A program made the position numbers and the translations under genes. The notes beneath the pieces are model-generated. The model did no database searches. It was not told the DNA's origin and saw only the letters and a program-made list of their open reading frames with translations. This document shows positions 17,200 through 24,278 of a stretch of DNA of 64,000 bases, piece by piece. Every line of letters starts with the position of its first letter. The stretch's first letter is position 1. Source of the DNA: Streptomyces camponoticapitis. GTDB taxonomy: Bacteria > Actinomycetota > Actinomycetes > Streptomycetales > Streptomycetaceae. The DNA lies in NCBI RefSeq assembly GCF_014646115.1, contig NZ_BMMV01000012.1, positions 62,001 through 126,000 of the forward strand, written 5' to 3'.

Positions 17200-18140
17200 A
17201 CGGCCTCCTTCGTACGGTGCGTCAGCTGCAGGAAGACCTCGTCCAGCGTCGGCCTGCGCACCACGACGTCCTCCGCCTCGATCCCGGCCGCCTCCAGCGC
17301 CTGTACGGCCCTGGTCAGCGCCGCCATCCGGTCCGGCGCGGGGACGCCGACCAGCCGGCGGTCCTCGTCCACCGTCGCCTCGTCACCGAACAGCCGTGCC
17401 GCCGAGGCCAGCTGTCGCGCGTCGCGGACGACGACGTCGATCCGGTCGCCGCCGACCTTCGCCTTCAGCTGGTCCGCGGTCCCCTCGGCGATCACGCGCC
17501 CGCTGTCGACGACCGAGATCCGGTCCGCCAACTGGTCGGCCTCGTCCAGGTACTGCGTGGTCAGCAGTACGGTCGTGCCTCCGCCGACCAGTGAGCGCAC
17601 CGAGGCCCACACCTCGGCCCGTCCGCGCGGGTCGAGTCCGGTCGTCGGCTCGTCCAGGAAGAGCACCGCCGGATCGGTGATCAGCGAGGCCGCCAGGTCG
17701 AGGCGGCGCCGCATGCCCCCGCTGTACTGCTTGATCGACTTGCGTCCGGTGTCGACGAGTCCGAAGCGCTCCAGCAGTTCGTCGGCGCGCGCCGCCGCCC
17801 GCCGCGCGCCCAGGTGGTAGAGCCGCCCGAACATGTCGAGGTTCTGCCGCCCGCTCAGTTCCTCGTCCACCGCCGCGTGCTGTCCGAGCAGCCCGATCCG
17901 CCGGCGTACTTCCCGCGCCTCCGTACGGATGTCGTGCCCCGCCACCCGCACGACGCCCTCGTCGTGCCGCAGAAGCGTGGCCAGCACCCGTACGGCCGTC
18001 GTCTTGCCCGCGCCGTTCGGCCCGAGCATCCCGTGCACGGTGCCGCGCGCCACCACCAGATCGAGCCCGTCGAGCGCGGACTTCTCGCCGTACCGCTTGC
18101 GTACGCCTTCCATGACGATCGCGTCCGTCGCGTGAGTCAA
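17196..18140 (-). CDS. ABC transporter ATP-binding protein (DrrA-like)
   Basis: A 314-residue ATPase of the daunorubicin-resistance type. Walker A GPNGAGKTT is at about 40-48, the signature is YSGGMRRRLDLA, Walker B is VLFLDEPTTGLDPRGR, and the C-terminal 90 residues form the DrrA-family extension (EDVVVRRPTLDEVFLQLTHR). The start is set at the TTG at 18140 because GGAGG lies exactly 8 bases upstream, and because all longer frames would run through the palindromic operators at 18168-18230. The next gene, the permease, overlaps by ATGA. The operon is divergently arranged neither with padR nor VOC: all ABC and padR genes read leftward, and the VOC gene reads rightward from the shared padR operator. 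Confidence 0.94.
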   Translation of the reverse strand: MTHATDAIVMEGVRKRYGEKSALDGLDLVVARGTVHGMLGPNGAGKTTAVRVLATLLRHDEGVVRVAGHDIRTEAREVRRRIGLLGQHAAVDEELSGRQNLDMFGRLYHLGARRAAARADELLERFGLVDTGRKSIKQYSGGMRRRLDLAASLITDPAVLFLDEPTTGLDPRGRAEVWASVRSLVGGGTTVLLTTQYLDEADQLADRISVVDSGRVIAEGTADQLKAKVGGDRIDVVVRDARQLASAARLFGDEATVDEDRRLVGVPAPDRMAALTRAVQALEAAGIEAEDVVVRRPTLDEVFLQLTHRTKEAV

Positions 18141-18167
18141 TGCCTTCGCCTCCAGCCCTTCCACCGC

Positions 18168-18230
18168 GTAGTCAAACTTGACTACACTCTGAAAGGTAGA
18201 CCGGGGACGAGGATTGGTCAAACTTGATTA
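18168..18230. promoter_or_regulatory. Two PadR operator candidates before the ABC exporter operon
   Basis: A perfect 18-bp palindrome, GTAGTCAA-AC-TTGACTAC (18168-18185), sits 27 bases upstream of the TTG start. A second copy, TGGTCAA-AC-TTGATTA (18215-18230), has one mismatch per arm and lies 46 bp centre to centre from the first. The same element recurs at 18931-18946 before padR and the VOC gene. The shared consensus TAGTCAA-N2-TTGACTA strongly suggests one repressor controls all three transcripts. Confidence 0.8.
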
Positions 18231-18275
18231 GAGAGGTTCTCGACCAGGGAGGCCGAGGCACGACACCGGTCACCC

Positions 18276-18917
18276 TCAGTCGTCGTCACCCTCGGCGGGG
18301 ACACCCGTCGCGTACGGGTTCTCCTCGCCCTCGGCGAGCACGCCCACGAAGGGGTCACCCTCACCCGAGAAGACATGCGCGCCGGCCTCGATGCGCTTGA
18401 TGAACTCGCGCGTCCACTCGGCCCCGGAGTCGGCCTGACTGATCCAGAGGTTCATGATCTCGCCGATGTGCCCCAGCTGCTCCGGGCCGTCCTCGGGCAC
18501 GTAGTGCTCGGTCACGGACGCCCGCCAGGTCTCGATCGCCCGCACCCGCTCCTTCAGAAGTTCGACCGCCTCGGCCCGCGGCAGGTCGACGATGAAGCCG
18601 ACACCGGCCGACAGCACGTCCATCTTCTGGTCGTAGGCGACCAACGACTCCCGCAGCAGCCGGAAGTACTCCGCGACCCCGGCCTCCGTCAGCTCGTACT
18701 CCGTGCGCGGCGGGCCGCCGGCCGTGCTCGGCGCGACCTCGTGCGCGAGCAGCTCGCCCTGCTTCGCCATCTGCTTCAGCGCGTGATAGATCGAGCCGGG
18801 CTTGGCGTTCGACCATTCGTGCGCGCCCCAGAACTCCAGGTCGTTGCGGATCTGATAGCCGTGCGCGCGGCCGTGCTGGCGCACCGCCCCGAGCACCAGC
18901 AGCCGGATCGCTGACAT
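18276..18917 (-). CDS. PadR family transcriptional regulator
   Basis: A 213-residue PadR regulator with the N-terminal winged helix (MSAIRLLVLGAVRQHGRAHG, then ...PGSIYHALKQMAKQG... as recognition helix and PRTEYELTEAG as wing) and a longer C-terminal helical region that would dimerise and could sense a ligand. PadR proteins are usually repressors released by small molecules. The ATG at 18917 is chosen because GAAAGG lies 7 bases upstream; the ATG at 18923 would be too close to that site. The last 30 residues are acidic. It lies upstream of the DrrAB-like operon on the same strand and divergent from the VOC gene. Operators at both promoters indicate autoregulation plus control of the neighbours. 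Confidence 0.93.
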   Translation of the reverse strand: MSAIRLLVLGAVRQHGRAHGYQIRNDLEFWGAHEWSNAKPGSIYHALKQMAKQGELLAHEVAPSTAGGPPRTEYELTEAGVAEYFRLLRESLVAYDQKMDVLSAGVGFIVDLPRAEAVELLKERVRAIETWRASVTEHYVPEDGPEQLGHIGEIMNLWISQADSGAEWTREFIKRIEAGAHVFSGEGDPFVGVLAEGEENPYATGVPAEGDDD

Positions 18918-18930
18918 CGCCATACCTTTC

Positions 18931-18946
18931 TATTCAACTTTGACTA
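18931..18946. promoter_or_regulatory. PadR operator between padR and the VOC gene
   Basis: TATTCAA-CT-TTGACTA, one mismatch from the palindrome found before the ABC operon. It lies 13 bases from the padR ATG and 11 bases from the VOC ATG, so a bound repressor would block both divergent promoters at once. Confidence 0.78.
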
Positions 18947-18957
18947 GACTACTCGAC

Positions 18958-19698
18958 ATGACAGAGAAGACCATCCCGCTCCTCCCATGTCAGACCATCC
19001 AACCGGTAGTCGATTTCTACACAGCACTCGGCTTCGAGATCACCTTCATACAGAAGAGCCCTTACGCGTACGCGGTCGTCGAGCGCGGCGACGTGGAGTT
19101 GCAGTTCTTCGGGATGAAGAAGTACGAGCCCACCGAGTCGTTCAGCGGTTGTTACGTACTGACCGACGACGTCGAGGGGATGCACACCGCCTTCCGTGCC
19201 GGGCTCAAGGCCGCCTACGGGAGGATCCCGACCCGCGGGCTGCCCCGGATCGGTCCGGTCAAGGACATGTCGTACGGCGTGCGCCAGTTCCTCATGACGG
19301 ACCCGGCCGGCAACAGCATCCGGATCGGGCAGCCGAACGATCCCGGGAGCGACGGGCACCACCAGCCGCCTCCCAAGGAGCCGTACGCGCGCGCCCTGCA
19401 CCTGGCGCTGGCCTTCGCCGACTCGAAAGAGGATCTGGGGGCCGCCGTGAAGGTCCTCGACCATGCCCTCAAGGAGGCCGAGGCGGCCGACAGCGCACCG
19501 CCGACCCCCGTACAGCTCTACCGGCTGCTCGTCCTGCGCGGCGACGTCGCGGAGCGTCTGAACGACATCGAGGAGGCCGGCGGCTTCCTCGGCCGGGCCG
19601 GTGCCGTCGAACTGACGGAGGAGCAGCGCGCGGTGGTGGGTGACGACATGAAACGGGCCGCGGAGCTGCTGGAGTCGCTACGGCACCAAGAGCCCTAG
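18958..19698 (+). CDS. VOC (glyoxalase/bleomycin-resistance) protein with C-terminal helical extension
   Basis: A 246-residue protein. Residues 1-125 form a vicinal-oxygen-chelate fold like bleomycin-binding proteins (IPLLPCQTIQPVVDFYTALG, YAVVERGDVELQFFG, FLMTDPAGNSIRIGQP). Residues 140-246 are a predicted all-helical extension not found in the simple resistance proteins. Canonical metal-ligand histidines are not evident, which fits a drug-binding rather than catalytic role. The ATG at 18958 lies so close to the operator and likely -10 region that the mRNA may be leaderless; no Shine-Dalgarno is visible. It is divergent from padR, and with the exporter operon it would combine drug sequestration with efflux. 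Ligand unknown; the resistance role is inferred from family and context. Confidence 0.88.
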   Translation: MTEKTIPLLPCQTIQPVVDFYTALGFEITFIQKSPYAYAVVERGDVELQFFGMKKYEPTESFSGCYVLTDDVEGMHTAFRAGLKAAYGRIPTRGLPRIGPVKDMSYGVRQFLMTDPAGNSIRIGQPNDPGSDGHHQPPPKEPYARALHLALAFADSKEDLGAAVKVLDHALKEAEAADSAPPTPVQLYRLLVLRGDVAERLNDIEEAGGFLGRAGAVELTEEQRAVVGDDMKRAAELLESLRHQEP

Positions 19699-19721
19699 GT
19701 CGCGGCAGCGGCGGCCGGGCC

Positions 19722-21179
19722 TCAGAACGGGAAGGCCGAGCGCCCGTACTGAACGGAGATCCACTTCTGGGTGGTGAAGGCGTCGACCATCGACTCCGCG
19801 TTCAGCCACTCCGCGCCGGAGTGCTTCTCGCCGCCGAACGGAACGATCGGCTCGTCGTGGCCCGTGCCGTCGTTGATGTGGATCATGCCGGTGTTGATCC
19901 GCCGCGCGACGCGCACGCCACGCTCGACATCGCCGGTGTGGATGGAGGCGCTCAGCCCGCACCGTGTGTCGTTGGCGATCCTGACCGCCTCGTCCACGCT
20001 GTCGAACGGCAGCAGGATCGCGACCGGGCCGAGTATCTCCTGGGCCAGGACGGGCGAGTCGGCGGCGATGCCGGTCAGCACGGTCGGCGAGACGAGATTG
20101 CCGTCGACCCTGCCGCGCACCAGCGCGGTCGCACCCGCCTCCACGGTCTCCTCGACCTGCGCCGCGACGATGTCGGCCTGCTGCGAGCTGATGAGCGGGC
20201 CGATGACCGTCTTCGGGTCGGACGGGTCGCCGACGGTCAGCGTCCTGACCTTGGCGACGAACTTCTCGGTGAACTCCGCCTGGACCGTGCGGTCCAGGAG
20301 GATGCGGTTCGCCGCCATGCAGACGGGACCCTGGTACGCGTAGCGGCTGAAGACCGCCGCGTTGACCGCGTAGTCGACATCGGCGTCCGCGAGGACGACC
20401 AGCGCGCTGTTCCCGCCGAGATCGAGCACGGAGCGCTTGAAGTTCTTGGCGCAGACGACGGCGACGTGCTGCCCGACCCGGTCGGAACCGGTGAAGGAGA
20501 TGACCTTCGGTATCGGGTGCTCGATCAGCGCGTCGTCGATCTCGGCGATGTCGGTGATGACGACGTTCAGCAGCCCGGCCGGCAGGCCCGCGTCCTCGAA
20601 CACCTTCGCCACCAGGGAACCGCCGCAGATCGGGGTGTTCTGGTGCGGCTTCAGTACGACGGCGTTGCCGAGCGCCAGTGCCGGTGCGACCGACTTGAGG
20701 GACAGCAGGAAGGGGAAGTTGAAGGGGCTGATGACACCGATCACGCCGACGGGCCCGCGGTGGACCCGGTTCTCCGTGCCGTCCACCGGGGAGGGCAGTA
20801 TCCGGCCTTCGGGGCGCAGCGTGAGCTGGACGGCCTCGCGCAGGAGTTCCTTGGCGAGACGCAGCTCGAACGCGGCCTTGAGGCGCGTGCCACCGAGTTC
20901 GGCGATGATCGCCTCGGTGATGTCCTCCTCGCGGTCCTCGACGATGCGCAGGACGCTCTCGAAGACGCGCCGCCTGGCGTAGGGGTTGGTCTCGGCCCAG
21001 CCGACCTGTGCGCGCTCGGCGGCCCGGTACGCCTGGTCCACCTCGTCGGCCGTCGCCACCGCGATGGACGCCAGCTTCTCGCCGTTGTAGGGATTGAAAT
21101 CGATGATGTCCCACGAGCCACTGCCGGGCCGCCACTCGCCGTCGATGTACTGCTGGTCGAGTTCGGCGAAGAAGGACAT
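19722..21179 (-). CDS. Aldehyde dehydrogenase family protein (vanillin/benzaldehyde-type)
   Basis: A 485-residue NAD(P)+-dependent aldehyde dehydrogenase close to Streptomyces vanillin or benzaldehyde dehydrogenase-like enzymes. It has the N-terminal motif PFNFPFLLSLKSVAPALALG with the catalytic-pocket Asn, the nucleotide loop FTGSDRVG (about 229-236) and the catalytic Cys287 in GPVCMAANRI. The general-base position, normally Glu in L-E-L-G-G, is Asp253 here (VLDLGGNSA; codon GAT). This substitution is unusual. The rest of the fold, including FGGEKHSG near the C-terminus, is intact and the length is normal. The gene is convergent with the VOC gene and about 210 bases downstream of the Xre-type regulator gene, with which it shares a strand. 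Confidence 0.93.
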   Translation of the reverse strand: MSFFAELDQQYIDGEWRPGSGSWDIIDFNPYNGEKLASIAVATADEVDQAYRAAERAQVGWAETNPYARRRVFESVLRIVEDREEDITEAIIAELGGTRLKAAFELRLAKELLREAVQLTLRPEGRILPSPVDGTENRVHRGPVGVIGVISPFNFPFLLSLKSVAPALALGNAVVLKPHQNTPICGGSLVAKVFEDAGLPAGLLNVVITDIAEIDDALIEHPIPKVISFTGSDRVGQHVAVVCAKNFKRSVLDLGGNSALVVLADADVDYAVNAAVFSRYAYQGPVCMAANRILLDRTVQAEFTEKFVAKVRTLTVGDPSDPKTVIGPLISSQQADIVAAQVEETVEAGATALVRGRVDGNLVSPTVLTGIAADSPVLAQEILGPVAILLPFDSVDEAVRIANDTRCGLSASIHTGDVERGVRVARRINTGMIHINDGTGHDEPIVPFGGEKHSGAEWLNAESMVDAFTTQKWISVQYGRSAFPF

Positions 21180-21207
21180 ATGATCCCTAACCTCAGAACC
21201 GGAAAAC

Positions 21208-21223
21208 TGATGTCACGTCATCA
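21208..21223. promoter_or_regulatory. Palindromic operator candidate upstream of the aldehyde dehydrogenase
   Basis: TGATG-TCACGT-CATCA, 5-bp arms around a 6-base centre, 28 bases upstream of the ATG at 21179. It looks like a dimeric repressor site, but no cognate regulator is identifiable nearby. Confidence 0.4.
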
Positions 21224-21393
21224 TACTTACGCGGCATCAGAGTGAAGGCCCTTCGAGAACGCCGGTGCCGATAGGCGCCGATAACCGTATGGCCCCCCGG
21301 CTTCGGTCGATTGCGGTCATTCCCAGTCATCTTCTGTCATTCACGGTCACGCAAAGTCGACTTCGGCTTCGGCTTCGGTCGACCACGGATTGT

Positions 21394-22257
21394 TCAGGAG
21401 AGTTGCAGCAGACCTCTCAGCAGGTCACGGCTCTCGGCCGGGCCGAGGCTGTCCTCGTGCAGCCGCGTCATCACCCGCTCGTACTGGGTGACTTCCTCCT
21501 GCTTGTCGAGATACAGCGCACTGGTGAGCTGTTCCAGGTAGACGAGATCCGAGAGGTCGGACTCGGGGAAGCGCAGCATCGTGAAGGCGCCGCTCTCGCC
21601 CGCGTGCCCGCCGAAGCTGAAGGGCATCACCTGGAGCGTGACCGTCGGATGCTCGGAGATCTCGATGAGATGGGACAACTGACCACGCATCACCGACCGG
21701 TCGCCGTACGGGCGGCGCAGCGCGGCCTCGTCCAGCACCGCGTGGAAGCGCGGGGCGCGCTCGGAGACGAGCACCTTCTGGCGCTCCTGGCGCAGCGCGA
21801 CGCGGCGGTCGATCTCGGCCTGGGGTGCGTTCGGCATGCCACGCTTGACGACGGCGTTCGCGTACGCCTCGGTCTGCAGCAGGCCGTGGACGAACTGGAC
21901 TTCGTAGATCCGGATCAGCGAGGCGGCGCCTTCGAGTCCGATGTACGTCTGGAACCAGCCGGGCAGCACGTCGCCGAAGCTCTGCCACCAGCCGGCGACG
22001 TTGGCCTCGCGGGCGAGACCGATCAGGGACCCTCGCTCCATCTCGTCGGCGACTCCGTAGAGCGTCAACAGGTCCTCGATGTCCCTGGACTTGAAACTCA
22101 CCCGCCCCAACTCCATACGGCTGATCTTGGACTCCGACGCACGGATCGAGTAGCCGGCCGCTTCACGAGTGATGCCGCGCGACTCACGCAGGCGCCTCAG
22201 CTGCGAGCCCAGCAGTATGCGCCGCACCACGGATCCGCCCGGTTCGACTGCGGTCAC
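21394..22257 (-). CDS. Xre-family helix-turn-helix regulator with DUF5753 domain
   Basis: A 287-residue regulator of the large Streptomyces class that pairs with DUF397 proteins. The N-terminal Xre helix-turn-helix spans about residues 14-70 (LGSQLRRLRESRGITREAAG and ISRMELGRVS). Residues 100-287 are the DUF5753 domain, with markers such as WFQTYIGLE, VPGLLQT-like FVHGLLQTEAYA and the DEAALRRP segment. In S. coelicolor, WhiJ-like and Scr1/Scr2 members of this class affect development and antibiotic production. The GTG at 22257 has an excellent GGGGAGGGTAGGAG just upstream; the ATGs at 22284 and 22275 do not. The trio is completed by the divergent HATPase gene and a DUF397 gene at 23217-23453. 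Confidence 0.92.
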   Translation of the reverse strand: MTAVEPGGSVVRRILLGSQLRRLRESRGITREAAGYSIRASESKISRMELGRVSFKSRDIEDLLTLYGVADEMERGSLIGLAREANVAGWWQSFGDVLPGWFQTYIGLEGAASLIRIYEVQFVHGLLQTEAYANAVVKRGMPNAPQAEIDRRVALRQERQKVLVSERAPRFHAVLDEAALRRPYGDRSVMRGQLSHLIEISEHPTVTLQVMPFSFGGHAGESGAFTMLRFPESDLSDLVYLEQLTSALYLDKQEEVTQYERVMTRLHEDSLGPAESRDLLRGLLQLS

Positions 22258-22466
22258 GTCTCCTACCCTCCCCATACGGTCCATCTCCCACTATTTCTCC
22301 CACGACAACCCCGGAGCACCCCCGAACCCTGAGAGCCGGATTGTGCCATCAAACGCATCACCCCGTACTCATTCGATTACAGAAATGAGAAGGCTTTGGG
22401 AAGAGGGAGAAAGTGGTCGGGAGAAGAAATAAACCGGAACACCACATCCTGGGCTAAGTCGGGCAC

Positions 22467-22494
22467 GTGCACGTGCATCTGCCCTTGCATCTGC
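22467..22494 (+). promoter_or_regulatory. Motif upstream of the HATPase gene, shared with the DUF397 promoter
   Basis: The 354 bases 22258-22611 between the Xre and HATPase genes hold no gene. They contain GTGCACGTGCATCTGC (22467-22482) followed 12 bp on by a second TGCATCTGC (22486-22494) and then GCATTGG. The 16-mer and the GCATTGG occur again, in the same orientation relative to the gene, upstream of the DUF397 gene. A common regulator, possibly the adjacent Xre protein, is inferred. Confidence 0.6.
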
Positions 22495-22611
22495 TCTACG
22501 CATTGGGAACCATGGTCCTCGCCGCACCTGCGTGCTCGTTCGTGTTTGACGTGTTGTGACGCTGTACCACCGCAGTATCGCTACGGCCGCGAATCCCGGG
22601 GAGTGCCTCGC

Positions 22612-23106
22612 ATGGGGACGAATGGATCGACCGTGCTCGAGCCGTTAAGGCAGGGGCTTCCGCCGATCGATCCCGCAGCCGTCTCCACCTCGGCGTCATG
22701 CGCGCTCCCGGCCCGCTACGAAGCGGTACGCGGGGCACGACAGTTCACCCGGACGACACTCTGCCAGTGGGAACTTGACGACCGTTTCGACGATGTCGCG
22801 CTGGTCGTGTCCGAACTCGTCACCAACGCGCTGCGGCATGCCCTCCCCTCGGACACACCGCGCGAGGCCCAGGAACCGCCCGTACGGCTGCATTTGATGC
22901 GCTGGACGACCCGGCTGGTGTGCGCGGTGCGCGATCCCAGTTACGCGGGCCCCACCGCGCGCGAGTCGGACGAGGACTTCGCCGCGGAGTCCGGCAGAGG
23001 GCTGTTCCTGGTGGAGTCGTTCAGCGATACATGGGGCTGGCATCCGCTCGCCGGCTCACTGCACGGCAAGGTGGTCTGGGCGCTGTTCCGGCTGCCGACC
23101 GAATGA
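22612..23106 (+). CDS. ATP-binding protein, RsbW-like HATPase (anti-sigma-type)
   Basis: A 164-residue protein of the HATPase_c_2 group, related to anti-sigma serine kinases such as RsbW and very abundant in Streptomyces. It has the N-box VVSELVTNALRHA (Glu68, Asn72), the G1-like DPSYAGP region, and a G2-like ESGRGLFLVESFSD segment. The first 30 residues are variable. A role as a partner-switching protein kinase or regulator is inferred from the family. The ATG at 22612 has GGGGAG about 9 bases upstream and the frame upstream is Cys-rich and unconserved, so it was excluded. It sits between the Xre/DUF5753 and DUF397 genes, an arrangement repeated at several Streptomyces loci. Confidence 0.9.
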   Translation: MGTNGSTVLEPLRQGLPPIDPAAVSTSASCALPARYEAVRGARQFTRTTLCQWELDDRFDDVALVVSELVTNALRHALPSDTPREAQEPPVRLHLMRWTTRLVCAVRDPSYAGPTARESDEDFAAESGRGLFLVESFSDTWGWHPLAGSLHGKVVWALFRLPTE

Positions 23107-23199
23107 GGACGGGTGTCGGAGCACGGGCGGTTGACGGCGAGCGGGTCGACAGCGGGCGCTTGACGACGTGCGGTTGACGGCGGGCAACCGGCCGCCCAT

Positions 23200-23223
23200 G
23201 GCCTGAGAGCTCGGTCTCAGGCC
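23200..23223. terminator. Bidirectional hairpin between the HATPase and DUF397 genes
   Basis: GGCCTGAGA and TCTCAGGCC form a perfect 9-bp stem with a 6-base loop. The right arm overlaps the DUF397 stop codon (23217-23219). Just upstream, three near copies of GCGGTTGACGGCG (23127, 23156, 23170) occupy the rest of the convergent gap. Confidence 0.72.
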
Positions 23224-23453
23224 GTCAGATGATCGAATTCCCCGTCCTTCACACCCGCCAGCATGGCCACGATCTCGGCCCGGGTGTACACGAGGGCGGG
23301 TCCTTCGGGGTGGCGTGAATTCCGGACCGCCACCGACCCCCCGGGCAGTTTGGCGAACTCGACGCAGGAGCCCTGCGAATTGCTGTGCCTGCTCTTCTGC
23401 CAGACGACTCCGTGAAGCTCGGTGGCCGCCATGCCGTTGTACGCGTGGTGCAC
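23217..23453 (-). CDS. DUF397 domain protein
   Basis: A 78-residue protein made almost entirely of a DUF397 domain: WQKSRHSNSQGSCVEFA, VAVRNSRHPEGPALVYT and the C-terminal IVAMLAGVKDGEFD are diagnostic. DUF397 proteins act with Xre/DUF5753 regulators as small antitoxin-like or modulator partners in Streptomyces. The GTG at 23453 was selected because GGGGAG lies 6 bases upstream; the ATG at 23474 has no such site. It is convergent with the HATPase gene, and its upstream region (23454-23720) carries the motif shared with that gene's promoter. Functional pairing with the nearby Xre protein is inferred. Confidence 0.92.
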   Translation of the reverse strand: MHHAYNGMAATELHGVVWQKSRHSNSQGSCVEFAKLPGGSVAVRNSRHPEGPALVYTRAEIVAMLAGVKDGEFDHLTA

Positions 23454-23528
23454 AGGACGCTCCCCGAGTTGCATGGTGCAGGTGTCAACTAGCTCGGATC
23501 ATAGCTGTGTTCACATGCCAATGCATGA

Positions 23529-23544
23529 GCAGATGCACGTGCAC
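23529..23544 (-). promoter_or_regulatory. Motif upstream of the DUF397 gene, shared with the HATPase promoter
   Basis: On the minus strand this reads GTGCACGTGCATCTGC, identical over 16 bases to the sequence at 22467-22482, and is followed by GCATTGG, as there. It lies about 75 bases upstream of the GTG at 23453. Confidence 0.62.
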
Positions 23545-23720
23545 GCGGGGTGTTCCCTTGACTACAGACTCCCGAACCTTTGCCTCATTCATTGAGACGA
23601 ACGGAAAGCCCTTTCGGTGCCACGGTTTCACGGACTCGTCCGGAACTCGTCGGCCCAGATCTGTCTTGATGCCGTCCTGGTAGCTTGGCGCGGTCGTGAG
23701 AACTGAAGGGGGACTTACAC

Positions 23721-24212
23721 GTGCACAAGATCGTACGATCCAGCGTCGCGGCGGCGGGACTCGTGGTCGCGCTCACCCTCACCGGCTGTGGCGACAGCGA
23801 CGGCGGTGACGACTCCGCCAAGGACAAGGCCTCCAGCGCGCCGGCCACGAGCGAGCCGGCCGCCGGTGCCGACGAATCCACCCCGGCCACCGGCGGAACC
23901 GCCGACGGCCTCGAAGGCACCTGGGCCGGAATGACGGAGGGCAAGGCTGTCGCGCTGTCCGTCAAGGAAGGCCAGGCGGCTCTCATCGCCGGCGAGCACA
24001 TCTGCCAGGGCGATGTCCAGGACATGGGCGGCGAGCCGATGCTCTCGCTGAAGTGCGCCGACGGAAACACCGAACGCACGATGGGGTCGATCGACTCCAA
24101 CGACGGGAAGAAGCTGGTGCTTTCGTGGGAGGGCGGCGCGAAGGACAGCCTCGCCAAGACAGAACCGGGTGAACTGCCCGAAGGGCTGCCGACCGATATT
24201 CCGGTGCCGTGA
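23721..24212 (+). CDS. Secreted lipoprotein of unknown function
   Basis: A 163-residue protein with a typical lipoprotein signal peptide: positive start (MHKIVR), hydrophobic core and lipobox LTGC with the modified Cys23. A disordered D/S/A/T/P-rich linker (24-60) tethers a small domain of about 95 residues containing two cysteines (in EHICQGD and SLKCADG) that may form a disulphide. The domain is not recognised. The GTG at 23721 has GAAGGGGG about 7 bases upstream. It is followed by a strong hairpin terminator and converges on the DUF2786 gene. Cell-surface location is well supported; function is not. Confidence 0.88.
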   Translation: MHKIVRSSVAAAGLVVALTLTGCGDSDGGDDSAKDKASSAPATSEPAAGADESTPATGGTADGLEGTWAGMTEGKAVALSVKEGQAALIAGEHICQGDVQDMGGEPMLSLKCADGNTERTMGSIDSNDGKKLVLSWEGGAKDSLAKTEPGELPEGLPTDIPVP

Positions 24213-24232
24213 CGGATACCGCTTTCTCCTCT

Positions 24233-24267
24233 TGAGGGCGTCGGTTCACGTGAACCCGGCGCCCTCA
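24233..24267. terminator. Hairpin between the lipoprotein and DUF2786 genes
   Basis: Outer arms TGAGGGCG and CGCCCTCA enclose an inner perfect palindrome GGTTCAC/GTGAACC with small internal mismatches. It lies between convergent genes and can serve both. Confidence 0.75.
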
Positions 24268-24278
24268 TAATGAGGAGG

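Noticed and set aside
16411..18140. The DrrAB-like operon as part of a biosynthetic gene cluster
   Set aside because: No biosynthetic enzyme is nearby; the neighbours are PadR, VOC and gad, which fit a stand-alone resistance cassette.
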